NCBI RefSeq assembly: GCF_000471905.2
Contig: NW_006499563.1
Location: 5,397,356-5,461,355, forward strand
Origin: Amborella trichopoda
Taxonomy: Eukaryota; Streptophyta; Magnoliopsida; Amborellales; Amborellaceae
Direction: 5' to 3'
DNA: 64,000 nt
The notes beneath the pieces were generated by a model. That model saw only the letters and a list, made by a program, of their open reading frames with translations. It was not told the DNA's origin and ran no database searches. Both the position numbers and the translations under genes were made by a program. Positions 11,640-22,851 of the stretch are shown in pieces (position 1 is the stretch's first letter; each line of letters opens with the position of its first letter).

Positions 11640-12090
11640 GTGCCGATTGTGGTTTTGAGAACTCAGCACTAGTTAAACACTCACAAGAAACAATTATTGC
11701 TACACCTGACGCCGGCTGTATTTCAAGCTGTCTATTGTCGCCTGTTTTCAGCTGAAGCCTTGTGTGTCCTATCATCCCCAGTGGAGTTGTACTCAGGCTG
11801 TTGCACCCAAGCCGTGACCTATCATCTCTAATGGAAGTTAGGAGCAAGCCACTTTCCCTCATTCCCGTAAGAGTCACACCCATACTGCAGCCCATTATCC
11901 CCAGTGGAGTTAGGGTCATTCTTACCTCTTCAATTCCCAATGGGTCTGTTTCAAACCAAGCTATCTTATCCCCAGGGAATCGGGTTACCTGTCATAAGCC
12001 AATTCTCCATAGAGTCTCATCTTTCACCCCAGAATGCCATACTTAGCCCCTTAAGCCCTAGTGAAGTCCGCATCTATTGGTCATCCTTCA
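11640..12090 (+). repeat. ATCCCCAGTGGAGT repeats (A), complementary to the PBS
   Basis: Diverged units contain ATCATCCCCAGTGGAGTTG (13-mer TCCCCAGTGGAGT at 11775-11787) and ATTATCCCCAGTGGAGTTAG (11898-11910), with weaker copies around them. The exact 13-mer is the reverse complement of PBS positions 850-862. Confidence 0.75.
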
Positions 12091-12199
12091 TTAGGTCACC
12101 ATTCCCATTTGAGCCCTCAGTTTTTGAATGGTCTTAACTATTTTATCCCTAGGGAATGAAATTGCCTTCCACAAACCTATTCCCCATGGAGCTCCACCT

Positions 12200-12890
12200 A
12201 TATGGCGACCCAGCCTCGGTCGGTGCTGCACGACCCTAAACTGCATGGCCTCTATCTGTGCTGCATGACCTTAAAATTGCACAACCCTGGTCTAGTTGCA
12301 CGACCTTAAAACTGCATGGTCCAAACTATATGACCTTAAACTGTAGCGGAGGTCTAGTTGCAAGACCTTACACTGCACGGTCCTAGTTGTATGACTTTAA
12401 ACTGCATAACCACGGTCCGTGCTACACGATTCTAAACTACACAGCCTTGGTCCGTGCTGCATGACCTTAAAATTTCATAGCCGTGGTCTACTTGCACGAC
12501 CCTAAAACTTCATGGTCCAAACTATATGACCTTAAACTGTAGCCGAGGTCTAGTTGCATGACATTAAACTGCACGGTCCTAGTTGTACGACTTTAAACTG
12601 CATAACCACGATGCATGCTGCATGACCCTAAACTATACAGCCTCGGTCCGTGTTGCATGATCTTAAAATTTCATAGCCCTTGCTTAGTTGCACAACCCTA
12701 AAGCTGCATGGTCCAAACTATATGACCTTAAACTATAGTGGAAGTCAAGTTGCACAACCTTAAACTACACGGTAGTAGTTGTATGACTTTAAACTGCATA
12801 ACCACTGTCCAGCTGTATGACCTTAAACTATAGTGTATATCCTGGCTAAATGACAATAAACTATTTTGCACAAGTCCTGGAGGTATGACC
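12200..12890 (+). repeat. CCTTAAACTG minisatellite (A)
   Basis: About 20 or more units of 25-37 bp alternate forms of CATGGTCCAAACTATATGA, CCTTAAACTG, TAGCGGAGGTCTAGTTGCA and GCATAACCACGGTCC. The array is homologous to arrays at 31075-31460, 31880-32160, 48215-48620 and, reversed, 56630-57235. A shorter remnant lies at 13220-13330. Confidence 0.85.
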
Positions 12891-13364
12891 TTTAAAACTT
12901 GTCCCTATCCCCACATACATGCCTTTACGTGCACTTTCACACACGCCTTCCTTAACCTACCTGTTAGTGTGCGCGGGCCACCTTCATTACCTCCTCAGTG
13001 TGTCCATTCACTTCATCACCGTACCTCATTCCCCAATGAGTCTCACCCGTACTCACAAAACGGCAAACCCTCCTGCCACCTATACTCGTCGTAAGCTAGT
13101 GGGTCACCACTTTCCACATTCCATCCATACATCATCCATCTTTCATAGGTAGCCTAATGCCATTTCCTCAAGTGAGTCAAACCACCACCATACTCACTCC
13201 ATGGCCTCCACAAACTACCAATCATCACCACCACGGTCCAGCTGTTTGACCTTAAATCATAGTGTACATCCTAGTCGCATGACGTTAAACTATTTCGCAC
13301 AAGTCTTAGCGTCATGACATTAAACATGGCTTCACAAAAAAAACGAAAAAAAAAATGAAATAAC

Positions 13365-13600
13365 GGCATGGTGTATACCTTAACAAGGGAACAATATGAG
13401 TAAAAATGATGGAAGGGCATGGTCATGAAACCATGAGTAAAAGAGTTTCGAGAATAAAAAATGGGGTACGGTGAAAGCCCAAAAGGGCATCATGAGTAAA
13501 AATGGATGAAAAGGTGGACATTATCGAAAGGTTATGGGTAAAAGAGTTCCAAAATGAAAAGAAGTTGGTGAAAACCATCTCTACAGTGTCGTTTCCCAAG
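13365..13600 (+). repeat. ATGAGTAAAAATG / CATGGTCACGAAACCATG block (A)
   Basis: The phrase 'gggcatggtcatgaaacc' followed by ATGAGTAAAA is repeated about three times with spacings near 50-70 bases. In elements B and C the core is CATGGTCACGAAACCATG, a 6-bp inverted repeat (CATGGT/ACCATG) with a 6-base loop. The block is conserved in all four 3' regions (also 32580-32720, 49035-49230, minus 55985-56165). Confidence 0.65.
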
Positions 13601-14560
13601 TTCAAGCGAAAACTCACAAAGGACACCTGAATCAATAAACAGGTTAATGCAACACTCATCTCAACAGGCAACTTCAGCCTTCACTCAAAAGAAAAAAATA
13701 CCTGGTGTCACCATGTTAGGACTCCAAAAATACTAGTTCTAAGGAAAAGATTCCAACAGCCTGAGTCTAGTTATAAAAGGACTCGAAAGACAGAATACTC
13801 GCAAAGACGGCAATACAAGTCTCATGGAAAAGAGTATCATTCCCACAAGGTTATACACACATTTTCAAGATGCCAAAGATTCCCCAAGGGAGCTAAGTCA
13901 ACGATGACTTTGGAGCGGAAAATTAGATGTTTGTCGTAGCAACACAGCAGTGGGTAGGGGTGGTTGTACCCAAAGTGGTTATCTGGACAAACTAAGATAC
14001 CCTACTCGCCAAGCCAAGGAATAACTGGTCAATCGTGCGGCAATCAGATGATTGTCATAGCTGCAAAGCAGTGGAAGGGTGGTTGTACTCAAAGTGGTTA
14101 TCTCCCTACTCGCCAAAGAATGACTGATGCGCAGATGGCGCCGACACAAGGCCTTTCAACATACCATTCAAGTAATCCTCGAAACATGGCTTAACACCAG
14201 AGGATATGCAAACAAACCCAAACCAAATGGGAACAATGCCCTTCGACATGGCACTCAATTGTAAGACGGACCTGATTCTGACTGACGAGGTCCGTACAAA
14301 ATCCTCTGCTTCAGAATCACAAACAGTCTGCACGAGGGTGAGGAATTTGACAAGATCCCTCAAAAAAGTCTCCTCTACTCCAAAAGTCTCCACAGACGGA
14401 CCCGTAAACAATGCATCCCTACGTCTGAACATTCTATTTACACCGTTACGTGAATCTCCTCGACGTTCATGTGGTCCTGTGGCTAGGAAGAAAAAAAAGT
14501 AAAAGCCGAAGAAAATTTTCTTAATGATCATTCTTCTCACTTCTCTTGAAGCACAACATT

Positions 14561-14573
14561 TGGCTGGGGAAGC
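14561..14573 (+). other. Element A polypurine tract (candidate)
   Basis: TGGCTGGGGAAGC immediately precedes the LTR start TATTTGAA. Such a G-rich tract primes plus-strand DNA in LTR retroelements. The same place is occupied in B (33631-33643), C (50149-50158) and D (minus, 55438-55450). Confidence 0.55.
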
Positions 14574-15447
14574 TATTTGAACGTATTTTTCAACACCTTG
14601 GTCCCTGATAGGAAACAGGTCAATAAAGCTTACAAAACAGTTGAAATTCCCGACAGTCTCAGAATGACACCAGAACTTGTCAAGATCTTTATAAGCACTC
14701 CAAGAAGCCACCTGGCAAGTTTTGTCACATTTCGACGTGTCTAACGCAGGGAACACAAAGAAACTATTTTCAAAAAATTAGACTCTAGAACCCTGTAGCT
14801 AGAGCTATACTTTTGGTACATTAAACAGCTATGAGACCACCATTATTAAATCCAGCACGGTTTAAAACCCTTATAGGTCAAGTTTCAGCTTAAGCGGACA
14901 CTTCAAGACAAAGTTATGGGTGAAATACCAAAAAAAGTAAGCCGCACACTATTCCGTGTGGGCTCACTACATCAAAACACCATTAAAGGTCGCTGTTTTT
15001 ACAGTCATGGGCAATCACTTTCGGGGCCTATATCTCACTCGTTCTAAGTCGGATCACTCCCAAATTTAATGAGCGTGTTCGTCTAATCAAGACGAGCAAT
15101 TTGATATGTGGTATGCCTTGTGACGACAAGCAGAGCGAAACACTAAATTAAAGTCACTGATCCGTGAATGAAGATACAAAAAATTGAGCAGCAAGATGCC
15201 CCGTTTGAGCAACCAGATCATGAATTTCGCATACCCAATCGATACGAAACCAATTGCATTATGTGAGTGAAGTCCGAGGCTATCTGTAGTCCGAACCTCG
15301 CATACGATGAATGGTTGGATTTCACACAAGAAGGCATCAAAGTTGCTGTAAATTCCGTCCGTCGGATTTCAAGATTTTGGTTAAAAACTCAAAACGACAA
15401 AATCTTCATCCGGACACAAAATGGAACGAGATCGAGGCACCTAACCA
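14574..15447 (+). mobile_element. Element A 3' LTR, internally deleted
   Basis: The first ~850 bases match the 5' part (U3) of the other LTRs, starting TATTTGAACG. Near 15425, after CATCCGGACACAAAATGGA, the sequence jumps to the LTR's own last ~22 bases, GAGATCGAGGCACCTAACCA, ending at 15447. TATA box, leader and hairpin repeats are therefore missing. The sequence beyond 15447 belongs to another, diverged LTR (F). An alternative is one recombinant LTR of 14574-18075 with a templated filler. Confidence 0.65.
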
Positions 15448-15861
15448 CATGTCTTGGGAGAGAGATGAATGAGAGAGAAATTTTTGGATCAGTACCCTTA
15501 GGTTTAATGTTTCCCTTTCTCTCTCTTCTCTTTCTCTCTCCTATTTCACAAACGATGGAAGCCTATCGTCGTCTGTGCTTCACTCTTTTTCTCTCCTTCC
15601 CTATCTGTGGTCCCTCGTGACCACCAACTTTTTATTTTCTTTCTCTTATTCCCTGCATGATGTGAACCATTGGGTACATCTCCTCTTCTTTCCTCTGGTA
15701 GTGCCTCATGACCACCTCCTTCACTCTTCTTTTTCTGTGCACCTTGCATAACCTCTTCTTGGTGCATCCTCATGACCACTTCCTCCCTCTCACATCAAGT
15801 GGTCCTGCTAGACCACCTTTGTCCATTTTCTTAGTTAAGACGTTTGTGGGTCTTTCCCCTA

Positions 15862-16060
15862 TGGCCGCACAAACCTACCTTTCCCTATTGCTGCGCGAAC
15901 CCATCTTTTCCCTATTGCCATGCGAACCCCTCTTTCCCTACCTATTGCCGTGCAAACCCCTTTTTCCCCTATCGCCGAGCGAACCCATCTTTCCCCTCCG
16001 TCGCGCACAACCCATCTTCCCCAACGCCATGTGCGATCTATCCTCCCCCACCACCGTGCG
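15862..16060 (+). repeat. ~28-bp tandem repeats in LTR F
   Basis: About seven diverged units of the form CCTATTGCCGTGCGAACCC plus a TTTCCC tail. No other LTR in the window has them, so they expanded in this subfamily. Confidence 0.65.
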
Positions 16061-16099
16061 CAACTAAGGCCTATCGCTGGCAGCCACCATCTCACGGCC

Positions 16100-17740
16100 T
16101 CGCCTTCGCTGCCATCACCCTGCTTCCTGCTCTCTGCTCTCCCTGTTCAACCACCACCGACAATTTTCCCACATTTCTCTCACCCACTTTCTTTATCTCG
16201 ACCCTCTCTTTTCACCTTGCACTCTGTCTCTCAGTAGCAATTCTCTTTCAAGAGTAGGCAACAGGATCTCCTCCCACCTCACCTCACCTCACCTCATTTA
16301 CAGTCATGTAGCAACCAGTGCCGTCTCCATCCTTCTTCTCTTGCCATCAACCATTAGCAACCAACACCTCTCCCACCTCCATCTCCACCAATTCCTTCAC
16401 AACCTCCGCTTATGAATCCCTGCTACTACCACTCACCAGCCACCTCACCCTCTTCTTCCCGTCACCTTGCCCCTCACCATATCTCCCCATCTCCACCTCT
16501 CTTTGCTGCCCCCAACCATCTCGTCTCAGCCCTTTCACCTTGCTGCTCCACCATCTTCTCCATCTAGCTTCTCCTTCCGACCAGCAATCTCCCACCTACA
16601 ACCAATTGCTCCCTCGTTTTCTTTTCTATTGCCATCAGCCAATCACCACCTCTACTAATTTCTGTCCTCCCTGCTCCTCAGCTGCCTCCTCTCTATTCAC
16701 CTATAAATCAGGCACCACCCTGTTGCAGTTCACTGCCGTCCCATTTCCGTCATCCATGTTGTCCCAATTTCATTATCAACTGTAGCCCCACCTTTCCTCG
16801 CTACCATCGCGACCTCGTGCTCTCCTCTCATTCTAATTTCCAGTAACCTTGTGTGTCCCATTCTCTTCCCTGCAACTTCTCTCTCCCTTAAAAAAAAACC
16901 CACAAAGCAAAAACACCTACTAACCGGTTTCGTTTCATCTCACCCACTCTCACGATATTTCGTTCCCCCTTTCTTCCACTCCACTTCATATCGTGTCACC
17001 TCAAGCTCTCCTCTTCTTCTTAAGTAGTTTACGTTTTGTCTTATTATCCAACACACTCTTCAACCCGCTCTCTCTCTTTACCATAACAACTTCCTTTTAA
17101 CACCTCACGTCTTTTCAAACCCCATGCTCTTCTCTCTCCCAATATTAACTAACCCATTTGTTATTTTATTAAAATAGTCTTCTCTCTCTTTTAACTAACA
17201 CATTTGCTAGTTTTATTTGATTAAAACATTCTCTCTCATTCTCTTAACTAACCCATTATTTAGTTTTATTTTATTCAAACCAACTTTCTCTCTCTCAACC
17301 AAAGTTCATTTTTCTTTATTTTATTAAAACCATCTGATTTTACTTCTTCTACCCTGTCCTTTATCTTATTCCATTTTAATCCCTTCCTTTCTTTTTATTT
17401 TATTCACTTCAATTTATTTTCTTTTAGTCTATTTTATTTTTAATTTTACATCACTCATTTTATCTCACCATACTCTACTCCATTTATTTATTTTATTTTA
17501 ATCGCCTCTTTTATTTTATTTTCCCCATCTTATTTTATTTCATTTTTTTTATCCCTTTTATTTATTTTCCTTCATTTTATTTTAATCCATGTCATTTTTA
17601 TTTCATCTTAACTCCATCTTCTAATCTTATTTTATTTTAATTCATCTCTTTCAGTTTCATTTCATCTTATTCCACTTTACTTTTCATTTCACTCCATTTT
17701 ATTTTATTTTATTTTATTTTATCTTCGATAGGTCAGGGTC
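16100..17740 (+). other. Pyrimidine-rich then A/T-rich part of LTR F
   Basis: No gene is seen. Bases 16100-16860 are C/T-rich (predicted proteins are Ser/Pro/Leu low complexity). From about 17150 the sequence becomes TTTTATT-rich, ending in (TTTTA)n at about 17697-17725. It occupies the place of the CTCTCTTT tract and hairpin array in other LTRs. Confidence 0.6.
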
Positions 17741-17755
17741 CCCAGACCCACTTGT

Positions 17756-17786
17756 TGGGATGTTTTACGTGTGTGTGTGTTTGTAG
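17756..17786 (+). promoter_or_regulatory. Candidate 3' splice site in LTR F
   Basis: GTGTGTGTGTGTTTGTAG ends in AG at 17785-17786 at the place where other LTRs have TGTGTGATTGCAG. A possible donor is TTAG|GTTTAAT with GT at 15502-15503. Confidence 0.3.
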
Positions 17787-18075
17787 GAAAGGAGAAACAT
17801 GTCAAGGGAGGCGATTCCGAACTGGCCATAGGCCGGAGGGCTTTCTAACGAGAACAAAGAGGGCACCCATGTGAGCTAGCCCGAGTGTGCCATGGACCCA
17901 TGCGAGGTAAGTCTCGCCTCGCAACCCTAATTCCTCTCTCACCGGTTGGTGCTCTGCCCACGTCTTCTTTACGTGGTTCTCGAGAGGGCGATCTTAGATC
18001 CCAGGTCCATCTCGAACCCGGAACCACGTCACTAGGTCAACACAACTAGGAGGGCGAGATAGAGGCACCTAAACA

Positions 18076-19700
18076 CATTTATACGATCTCTCTTATCCAT
18101 CATTGCGCGCACCATATCTTCGAACTTGTTCATGATGTTTTCCTGCGAGTCAGGTTCGTTTATAACCATTATGCTAATTGTTTCTCCAGGGAGGTCAGCC
18201 TTAGCTACAGTTGAAGGCTTGCAAACTTGACGGGACACGCATGGCAGATCGGTGAGCATGCCTCGACCGGACTCGATTTTATATGCAGATAGCGGGATGA
18301 CCGGTTCTCAACGGTCTTGGGACCGTGGCTGCTGAGTGGTTGGGTCATTTTCTACAACGCTAACCATAGTGCAAGGCTCATGTACTTCTTCATCAGGGTC
18401 GTCAGAGCTGGTTGCCCAGATCGCCTTGGTCACTTCCTTGGTCAGAATTCACAGACCTCTATCGTGTTTAGCTTTGAGGTTTTGATGGACCTTTTGCCAA
18501 AACTGTGATCAGGACTGCGGCTGATCAGCCCATCTTGCACAAGAGAGAGTTGTCTCTATCAGGTGCGGCAAAGGATGAGGGCTAGGGACTGGAGTCATCC
18601 TTGGCCGAGGAGGCTGAAGGACTCGATCTTCCATCAGGTCTTTCCCTCGAGCTCTCTTATGAGCTCTAGAGACATGATCGAGATGACGAGGCTGGTTCAG
18701 GATGGTACTTTTGAGGAGGTCTTGGAGTACTAAAGCTGGAGGTGTTTGCTCGAAGAAGGAGGAGCAGGCAAGAGCAGGGTTGACTCATGAGGATGCTTGA
18801 GTCGAGCGCGAGAGGTTGTGTGTGACGGAGACGCGTGTGCGCCCCTTGAAGAAGGATCACGGGTGATTTTGGGGTCAGCCTGGGCTCGAGCAAGTGGTAT
18901 GGCCTTTGGAGGTCGAGAACTGTGAGCAGATGTCTGTAAGAGAACAGGTGGAAGCCTACGCCTTACAGGGTGTGTTAGTGTGTGCTGAGTAGGAGGATGA
19001 GGGGATCATCTTCTGTGTATTCGAGTTGGCACAATGATGGCGTTGTCCTGAGCAGTGGGATGCATAAGATCAACGTGTACAGGACCTGGTCTTGGGAGGT
19101 CTGATCCTGGACGCTGACTCGGGATAACATAACGGTTGCCTCGAGGTGTGGCTCGGGGGGATGACCCATGAGCCTCATGGTGTGTGAGAGGTGGAAGCCC
19201 CAGGGCCTTCGCCTCAATGTGTCGAGCCTCTAGGGATAGATACTTGTGATGGTGAAAGAATGTGGGGGGTAGCCTTGTGGTGACCTGCAGAAGAAATGGA
19301 AACTTGTAACTTTTGCAGTAAGGGATTGAGCAGCCTTCCGACATACCTTGGCAATATGACTGACAAGTGACGTACCGGTTGCAAAGTGCATGCTGTGTGT
19401 GGCCATAGATGTGCTACCGATGTAGGGGGCCTTGGCTGAAGTTCCATCAGAGCTAGGAGATGGGGAGTTAGGGACCTTTAAGTCCCTCTTGACACCGATC
19501 CAGGTTAAGACCCGGGAACTAGACTCGGGGGTCTTTGCTCAACAGGAAGGTTGGGAACAAAATTCAAGGAACTTGTTCTTGGGGGACATTCGCGAATGCG
19601 AGGATAAGAAAATCCTAATTCAGATGAATGGGTTACAGAACCAGGAAGTCATAAGTGCAGATACAAAAAATAAATAGAGAAACTAACCAAACAAGTATGA
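18076..19700 (-). pseudogene. gag: Element E gag, N-terminal arm (interrupted)
   Basis: Minus-strand frames give the same basic Ser/Pro/His/Arg-rich arm as in A, C and D, then, at 18076-18259, NKFEDMVRAMMDKRDRI, the segment just before the capsid. The gene is cut at 18075/18076 by insertion of LTR F. The rest of E Gag should lie left of the window. Stops and frameshifts are present within the arm. Confidence 0.7.
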
Positions 19701-19718
19701 TCCGACTAAGGGTAGTAA

Positions 19719-19737
19719 GTCCCCAGTGGAGTCGCTA
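19719..19737 (-). other. Element E primer-binding site
   Basis: Minus strand TAGCGACTCCACTGGGGAC, with TGG changed to TAG at the first codon-like triplet. It lies three bases from the LTR end at 19741. It differs from A's PBS by one base. Confidence 0.8.
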
Positions 19738-20010
19738 AGCTGGTTAGGTGCCTCGATCTCACCCTTCGAATCGGGATGATCGGGCGACAAGTGTCTCGAG
19801 TTTCAAGAGAACCCGAGACTTAAGATCGCTCTCTCGGGAACCTTGCTCAGGAGCAAGGGCAGGTGGACCAATCGATGAGAGAGGAATTTTTGATGGGGTT
19901 CGGGACTTACTCAGGTTGGCTCGTGTGGGCGCACTCTTGGATCACGAAGAAAGCCCCTCAGTAGTAAAACTGGTTCGGAATAGTCTCCTGGTGTCTGTAT
20001 TCTCCTATTT

Positions 20011-21436
20011 CTGCAATCACACACATATGACAAATGCTACAAGACAAGTGGGTCAAAAGACCCCACCATGCCTTTGGGGAAAGTACACGGGCTTGCATAT
20101 TCAAAAAGAGGAAGAGAAGAATGAGAGAAGAAATATTGGGGTTAGAAGAATTGGACCTGACGGTGAGACTGACAAAATGACTAAACTAGCAGGTAATTGA
20201 CCCGATGTGGCAATAAAACGGACTCGATAACTCATACTGGCTTAATAGAATTACTACTAGACGACAATACTAATACTGACTAGCTAGACACAATGGTTAG
20301 TCTGTCATGGCGATAAAATAGGGATAGTAATTCTGACCGGCACAATGACATTATAGCTAAACGACAAGACTACTATAGAAGGCTAGTCTTGACCTCTCTT
20401 AGTCAAACGAAAGGGTACTAAAAAGAAAGAAGAAAAACATGAAGATAGAGAGAAGAGAAGAAGAAGAAGAAAAGAAGAGAAAAGAGAAGAAGAAGAGAGT
20501 AAGAGAGAAAACAATAAGAAAAGAAGAAGAGAGAGAAGGAAAGGTAGGGAGAATGAGGAGATAGACAACAATGAGATGGGGAGAGAAAAGACTCAGACGA
20601 CAATGAGATTGGGAGAGAGAAGACTCAAACGACAATGGCTTCCACTGCCTATGATGTGAGGAAGAAAAATGAGGAGGAAACACAGGCGGCAACAAGCTTC
20701 CGCCAACTATGGTATGACAAAGAAGTAGATGAAACTCAAGCGACGATGGTCCCCCTCCTGCCATGACATAAGGAGAGAAGAGAGAGAGAACATAAGTGGC
20801 AATGTGCTTTTACTGTCTGTGATAGAAGAGAGAGAGAAAGAACACATGTCGGAATAAGTTTGTATTGTCTGTGACAGAAGAATGAGGAGAGAGAAAGAAC
20901 ACAAGAGGCAATAGACTTGAGCCGTCTATGATAGAAGAACAAGGATGGAAAATGCAATAGGCTCTCTAGGCTTGTGCCGACTGTGACAACAGAGAAGAAA
21001 AAGAGAGAAATCACAGGTGACGATAGGCTTGCACAGATTGTGACAGAAGAGAGAAAGAGAGAGAAAATATAGGTGGCGATAGGCTTGCACCGTTTGTGAT
21101 AGAAGAGAGAAAGAGAGAGAATTTTACAAAGGCCCGGCCTGCCACTCGAGCTAAGGCCAAGCTTACTGTTCATGTCTCATGAGCAGGAAGGCATCACGCT
21201 AGACGATAGGTCCGCCATTCGTGAATGGAGAAAGAAAGAGGAGCTGAGAGAGAGTAACATGATAGACTGAAGGAGGAAGAGAGAGAAAAAAATAAAGATA
21301 AAAGAGAAAGGGAGAGATGAGAGAGAAGAGAAGAGAGAGAAAAGAGGAAAGATAAAGTGAGAGATTAAGATGAGGAGAAAAGAGGAGAGAGACAGAGAGA
21401 TGAGAGAGAAAAGAGGAGAAGAGAAAATTATCTTAC
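20011..21436 (-). other. Candidate LTR leader intron (E)
   Basis: The minus strand has TGTGTGATTGCAG ending at 20011. At the leader end it has CGGTAAGATAATTTTC, where the donor used in other copies (AAG|GTAA) reads AAG|ATAA, but a nearby CG|GTAAGAT (GT at 21436-21435) could serve. Splicing is inferred from conservation across LTRs. Confidence 0.35.
20630..21101 (-). repeat. Hairpin minisatellite in E LTR
   Basis: About eight units of 50-60 bp centred on GGTGGCGATAGGCTTGCACC-like text (plus strand). The arms flanking GATAGGCTTG are complementary to each other. The arrays at 37453 and 51826 are homologous. Confidence 0.7.
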
Positions 21437-21571
21437 CGAAGGGTATCGACCCTTTTATTCTCTCTCTTCTCTCTCTCTATAAGATGCACCCACGAACTTA
21501 AGCAAAAAGTTAAATCTTTATTGAATGGTTGAAGATTGAACCGAAGGTCCTTTACAATTTGGTTTTGCATG

Positions 21572-21579
21572 TTTATATA
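21572..21579 (-). promoter_or_regulatory. TATA box of E LTR
   Basis: Minus strand TATATAAA inside TTCTATATAAACATGCAAAACC, about 1.28 kb from the LTR start and upstream of the AATAAAGATTTAAC-like stretch. The same site is at 36924 and 51316. Confidence 0.65.
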
Positions 21580-22851
21580 GAACTAGGCCCAAACATGGGT
21601 GTACACCAAAAAAACTACCAAAAATTGAAGATAATTACAATTTAATTGAATTAAAATAAATTCTAAAAGTACGTGCAAAAAAACAACGTGTAGAATTCAA
21701 GAACCGGCCCTGCTGTTGTCCGAGACTGGTCCGGGGTTGCTTTGATGCCCGTTTGATCGAAAGATGATTATTTTCTTATAGGGCTAGGCATGGCGATCAA
21801 TTTGATACCAACTTCGAGTCATGGATCATGTTTTTAAGCCATCATCATGAGACTTGAAATTTGTTTGAATCTTGAAAACTTTGGATCGATAGTGTGCTCG
21901 TTTCTTGATGTTTTTCTGTGATTTCTTTGCTAAATCATACTGAGCATGCCGTCACGATCACGTTGCAACAAATGCAGCTCGATTTCATGTCCGAACGAAG
22001 ATTTTGATGTCATGGGTTTTTAGGCGGAATCTTGAAATCCGTGGCTAGAATTTACACCAGCTTCGACACTTCTGTGTGTGAAATCCCAACCGTTCATCAT
22101 GTACAATGTTTGGACCAATAGTAGCCCTAGACCTTATGCACACGATGGAATTAATTTCACAATGATTCGATGCGTGCACGCCATGATTTGTCAGCTTGAG
22201 CAGTGTCACTGCTAATTTTTCTACAATTTTCTTTGTGGATCAGCAACTTCTCTCTAGTTTTTCTTCTCGCTAGGGCATTGCCATGGGTACCACATATCGA
22301 AACGCTCTTCTTGATGAAACGAATATGCTCACAAAATTTGAGCACGATCTGACTTGAAATGAGTGAGAAATGGGCCCCGAAAGTCACTTCCTGTGACTGT
22401 GAAAGCAGCCACCTTTAATGGTGTTTTGGTGCAAGGTGGCCACACGAAAATAGTGTGCGGCCTACCCCGTTTCGGTATTTTACCCATAACTTTGTCCTGG
22501 AGTGTCCGATTAAGCCGAAACTTGACCCATATGGGTTTTTGACCGTGCTGGATCCAATGGTGGTGGTCTCACAACTGTTTGACGTATCGAAAAATATTTC
22601 TAATTACGGGGTACATTGCAGGGTGTTAGAGTCCAATTTTGCTGTAATTGTTTTTTTGTGTTCAGTGCCTTAGTTATGTCAGATTGTGATGAAACTTGGC
22701 ATATGGCCTTTTAGAGTGCTTATGAAGATCTTGACCAATTTTGGGGTCATTCTAAGACTGTGAAAATTTCTATTGTATGTTGAGGCTTGATTGACCTGAT
22801 TCCTCTTTATTCCGCATCAGGGATCGAGGTGCTGAAAATTGTGTTCAAACA

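Larger units (their letters stand above)
10241..14560 (+). other. Element A 3' noncoding region
   Basis: About 4.3 kb lie between the antisense ORF start and the polypurine tract. The region is built from repeat blocks in the same order as in elements B and C (and D, reversed): CCGACTGTGT-type repeats, a block with SCGGAAA/CTTGCCG-like text near 10680-11230, ATCCCCAGTGGAGT repeats, a CCTTAAACTG minisatellite, an ATGAGTAAAAATG block and a GAGGTCCGTACAAAATCCTC block near 14285. I see no credible coding sequence. The frames predicted here have no conserved counterpart frame in the other copies. Confidence 0.65.
15448..18075 (+). mobile_element. LTR fragment F, diverged subfamily
   Basis: This is the 3' part of an LTR. 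It begins at the leader (CTTGGGAGAGAGATGA) and has one hairpin unit near 15548-15580 (AAACGATGGAAGCCTATCGTCGTCTGTG). A long pyrimidine- and A/T-rich middle follows. The conserved LTR tail is recognisable: GGGAGGCGATTCCGAAC near 17812, CTCTCACCGGTTGGTGCTCTG near 17940, and the end GAGGCACCTAAACA at 18075. It differs from A's own 5' LTR more than C and D do, so it is not A's partner. The next base (18076) lies in minus-strand Gag of element E. Confidence 0.6.
19741..22851 (-). mobile_element. Element E 5' LTR (3,111 bp)
   Basis: A complete LTR on the minus strand, from TGTTTGAACACAATTTTC (22851) to GAGGCACCTAACCA (19741). It carries U3 with the ACTCGTTTC-like block, TATATAAAC near 21572, an AG-rich tract on the plus strand (20400-20620 and 21180-21450), a hairpin repeat array (20630-21101) and the conserved tail. 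The predicted proteins here (FSLLLFLLFSL and similar) are translations of the polypyrimidine tract. Confidence 0.85.

Noticed and set aside
11760..11920. A tRNA gene suggested by TCCCCAGTGGAGT
   Set aside because: No cloverleaf, A or B box around it. Only the 3' end-like 13-mer is present, as part of a repeat.
12200..12890. Regular short repeats resembling a CRISPR array
   Set aside because: Units are contiguous and diverged with no constant repeat plus unique spacer pattern, there are no cas genes, and the genome is eukaryotic. It is a minisatellite.
15546..16785. Many overlapping open frames rich in Ser, Pro, Leu and Phe on both strands
   Set aside because: They are translations of a C/T-rich low-complexity LTR segment. 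No frame is conserved in other LTRs.
20383..21173. Leu/Ser/Phe-rich 'membrane protein' frames (also 37029-38160, 51420-52331, 53013-53877)
   Set aside because: They arise from polypyrimidine tracts and hairpin minisatellite in LTRs; repeats in all three frames give similar hydrophobic text.
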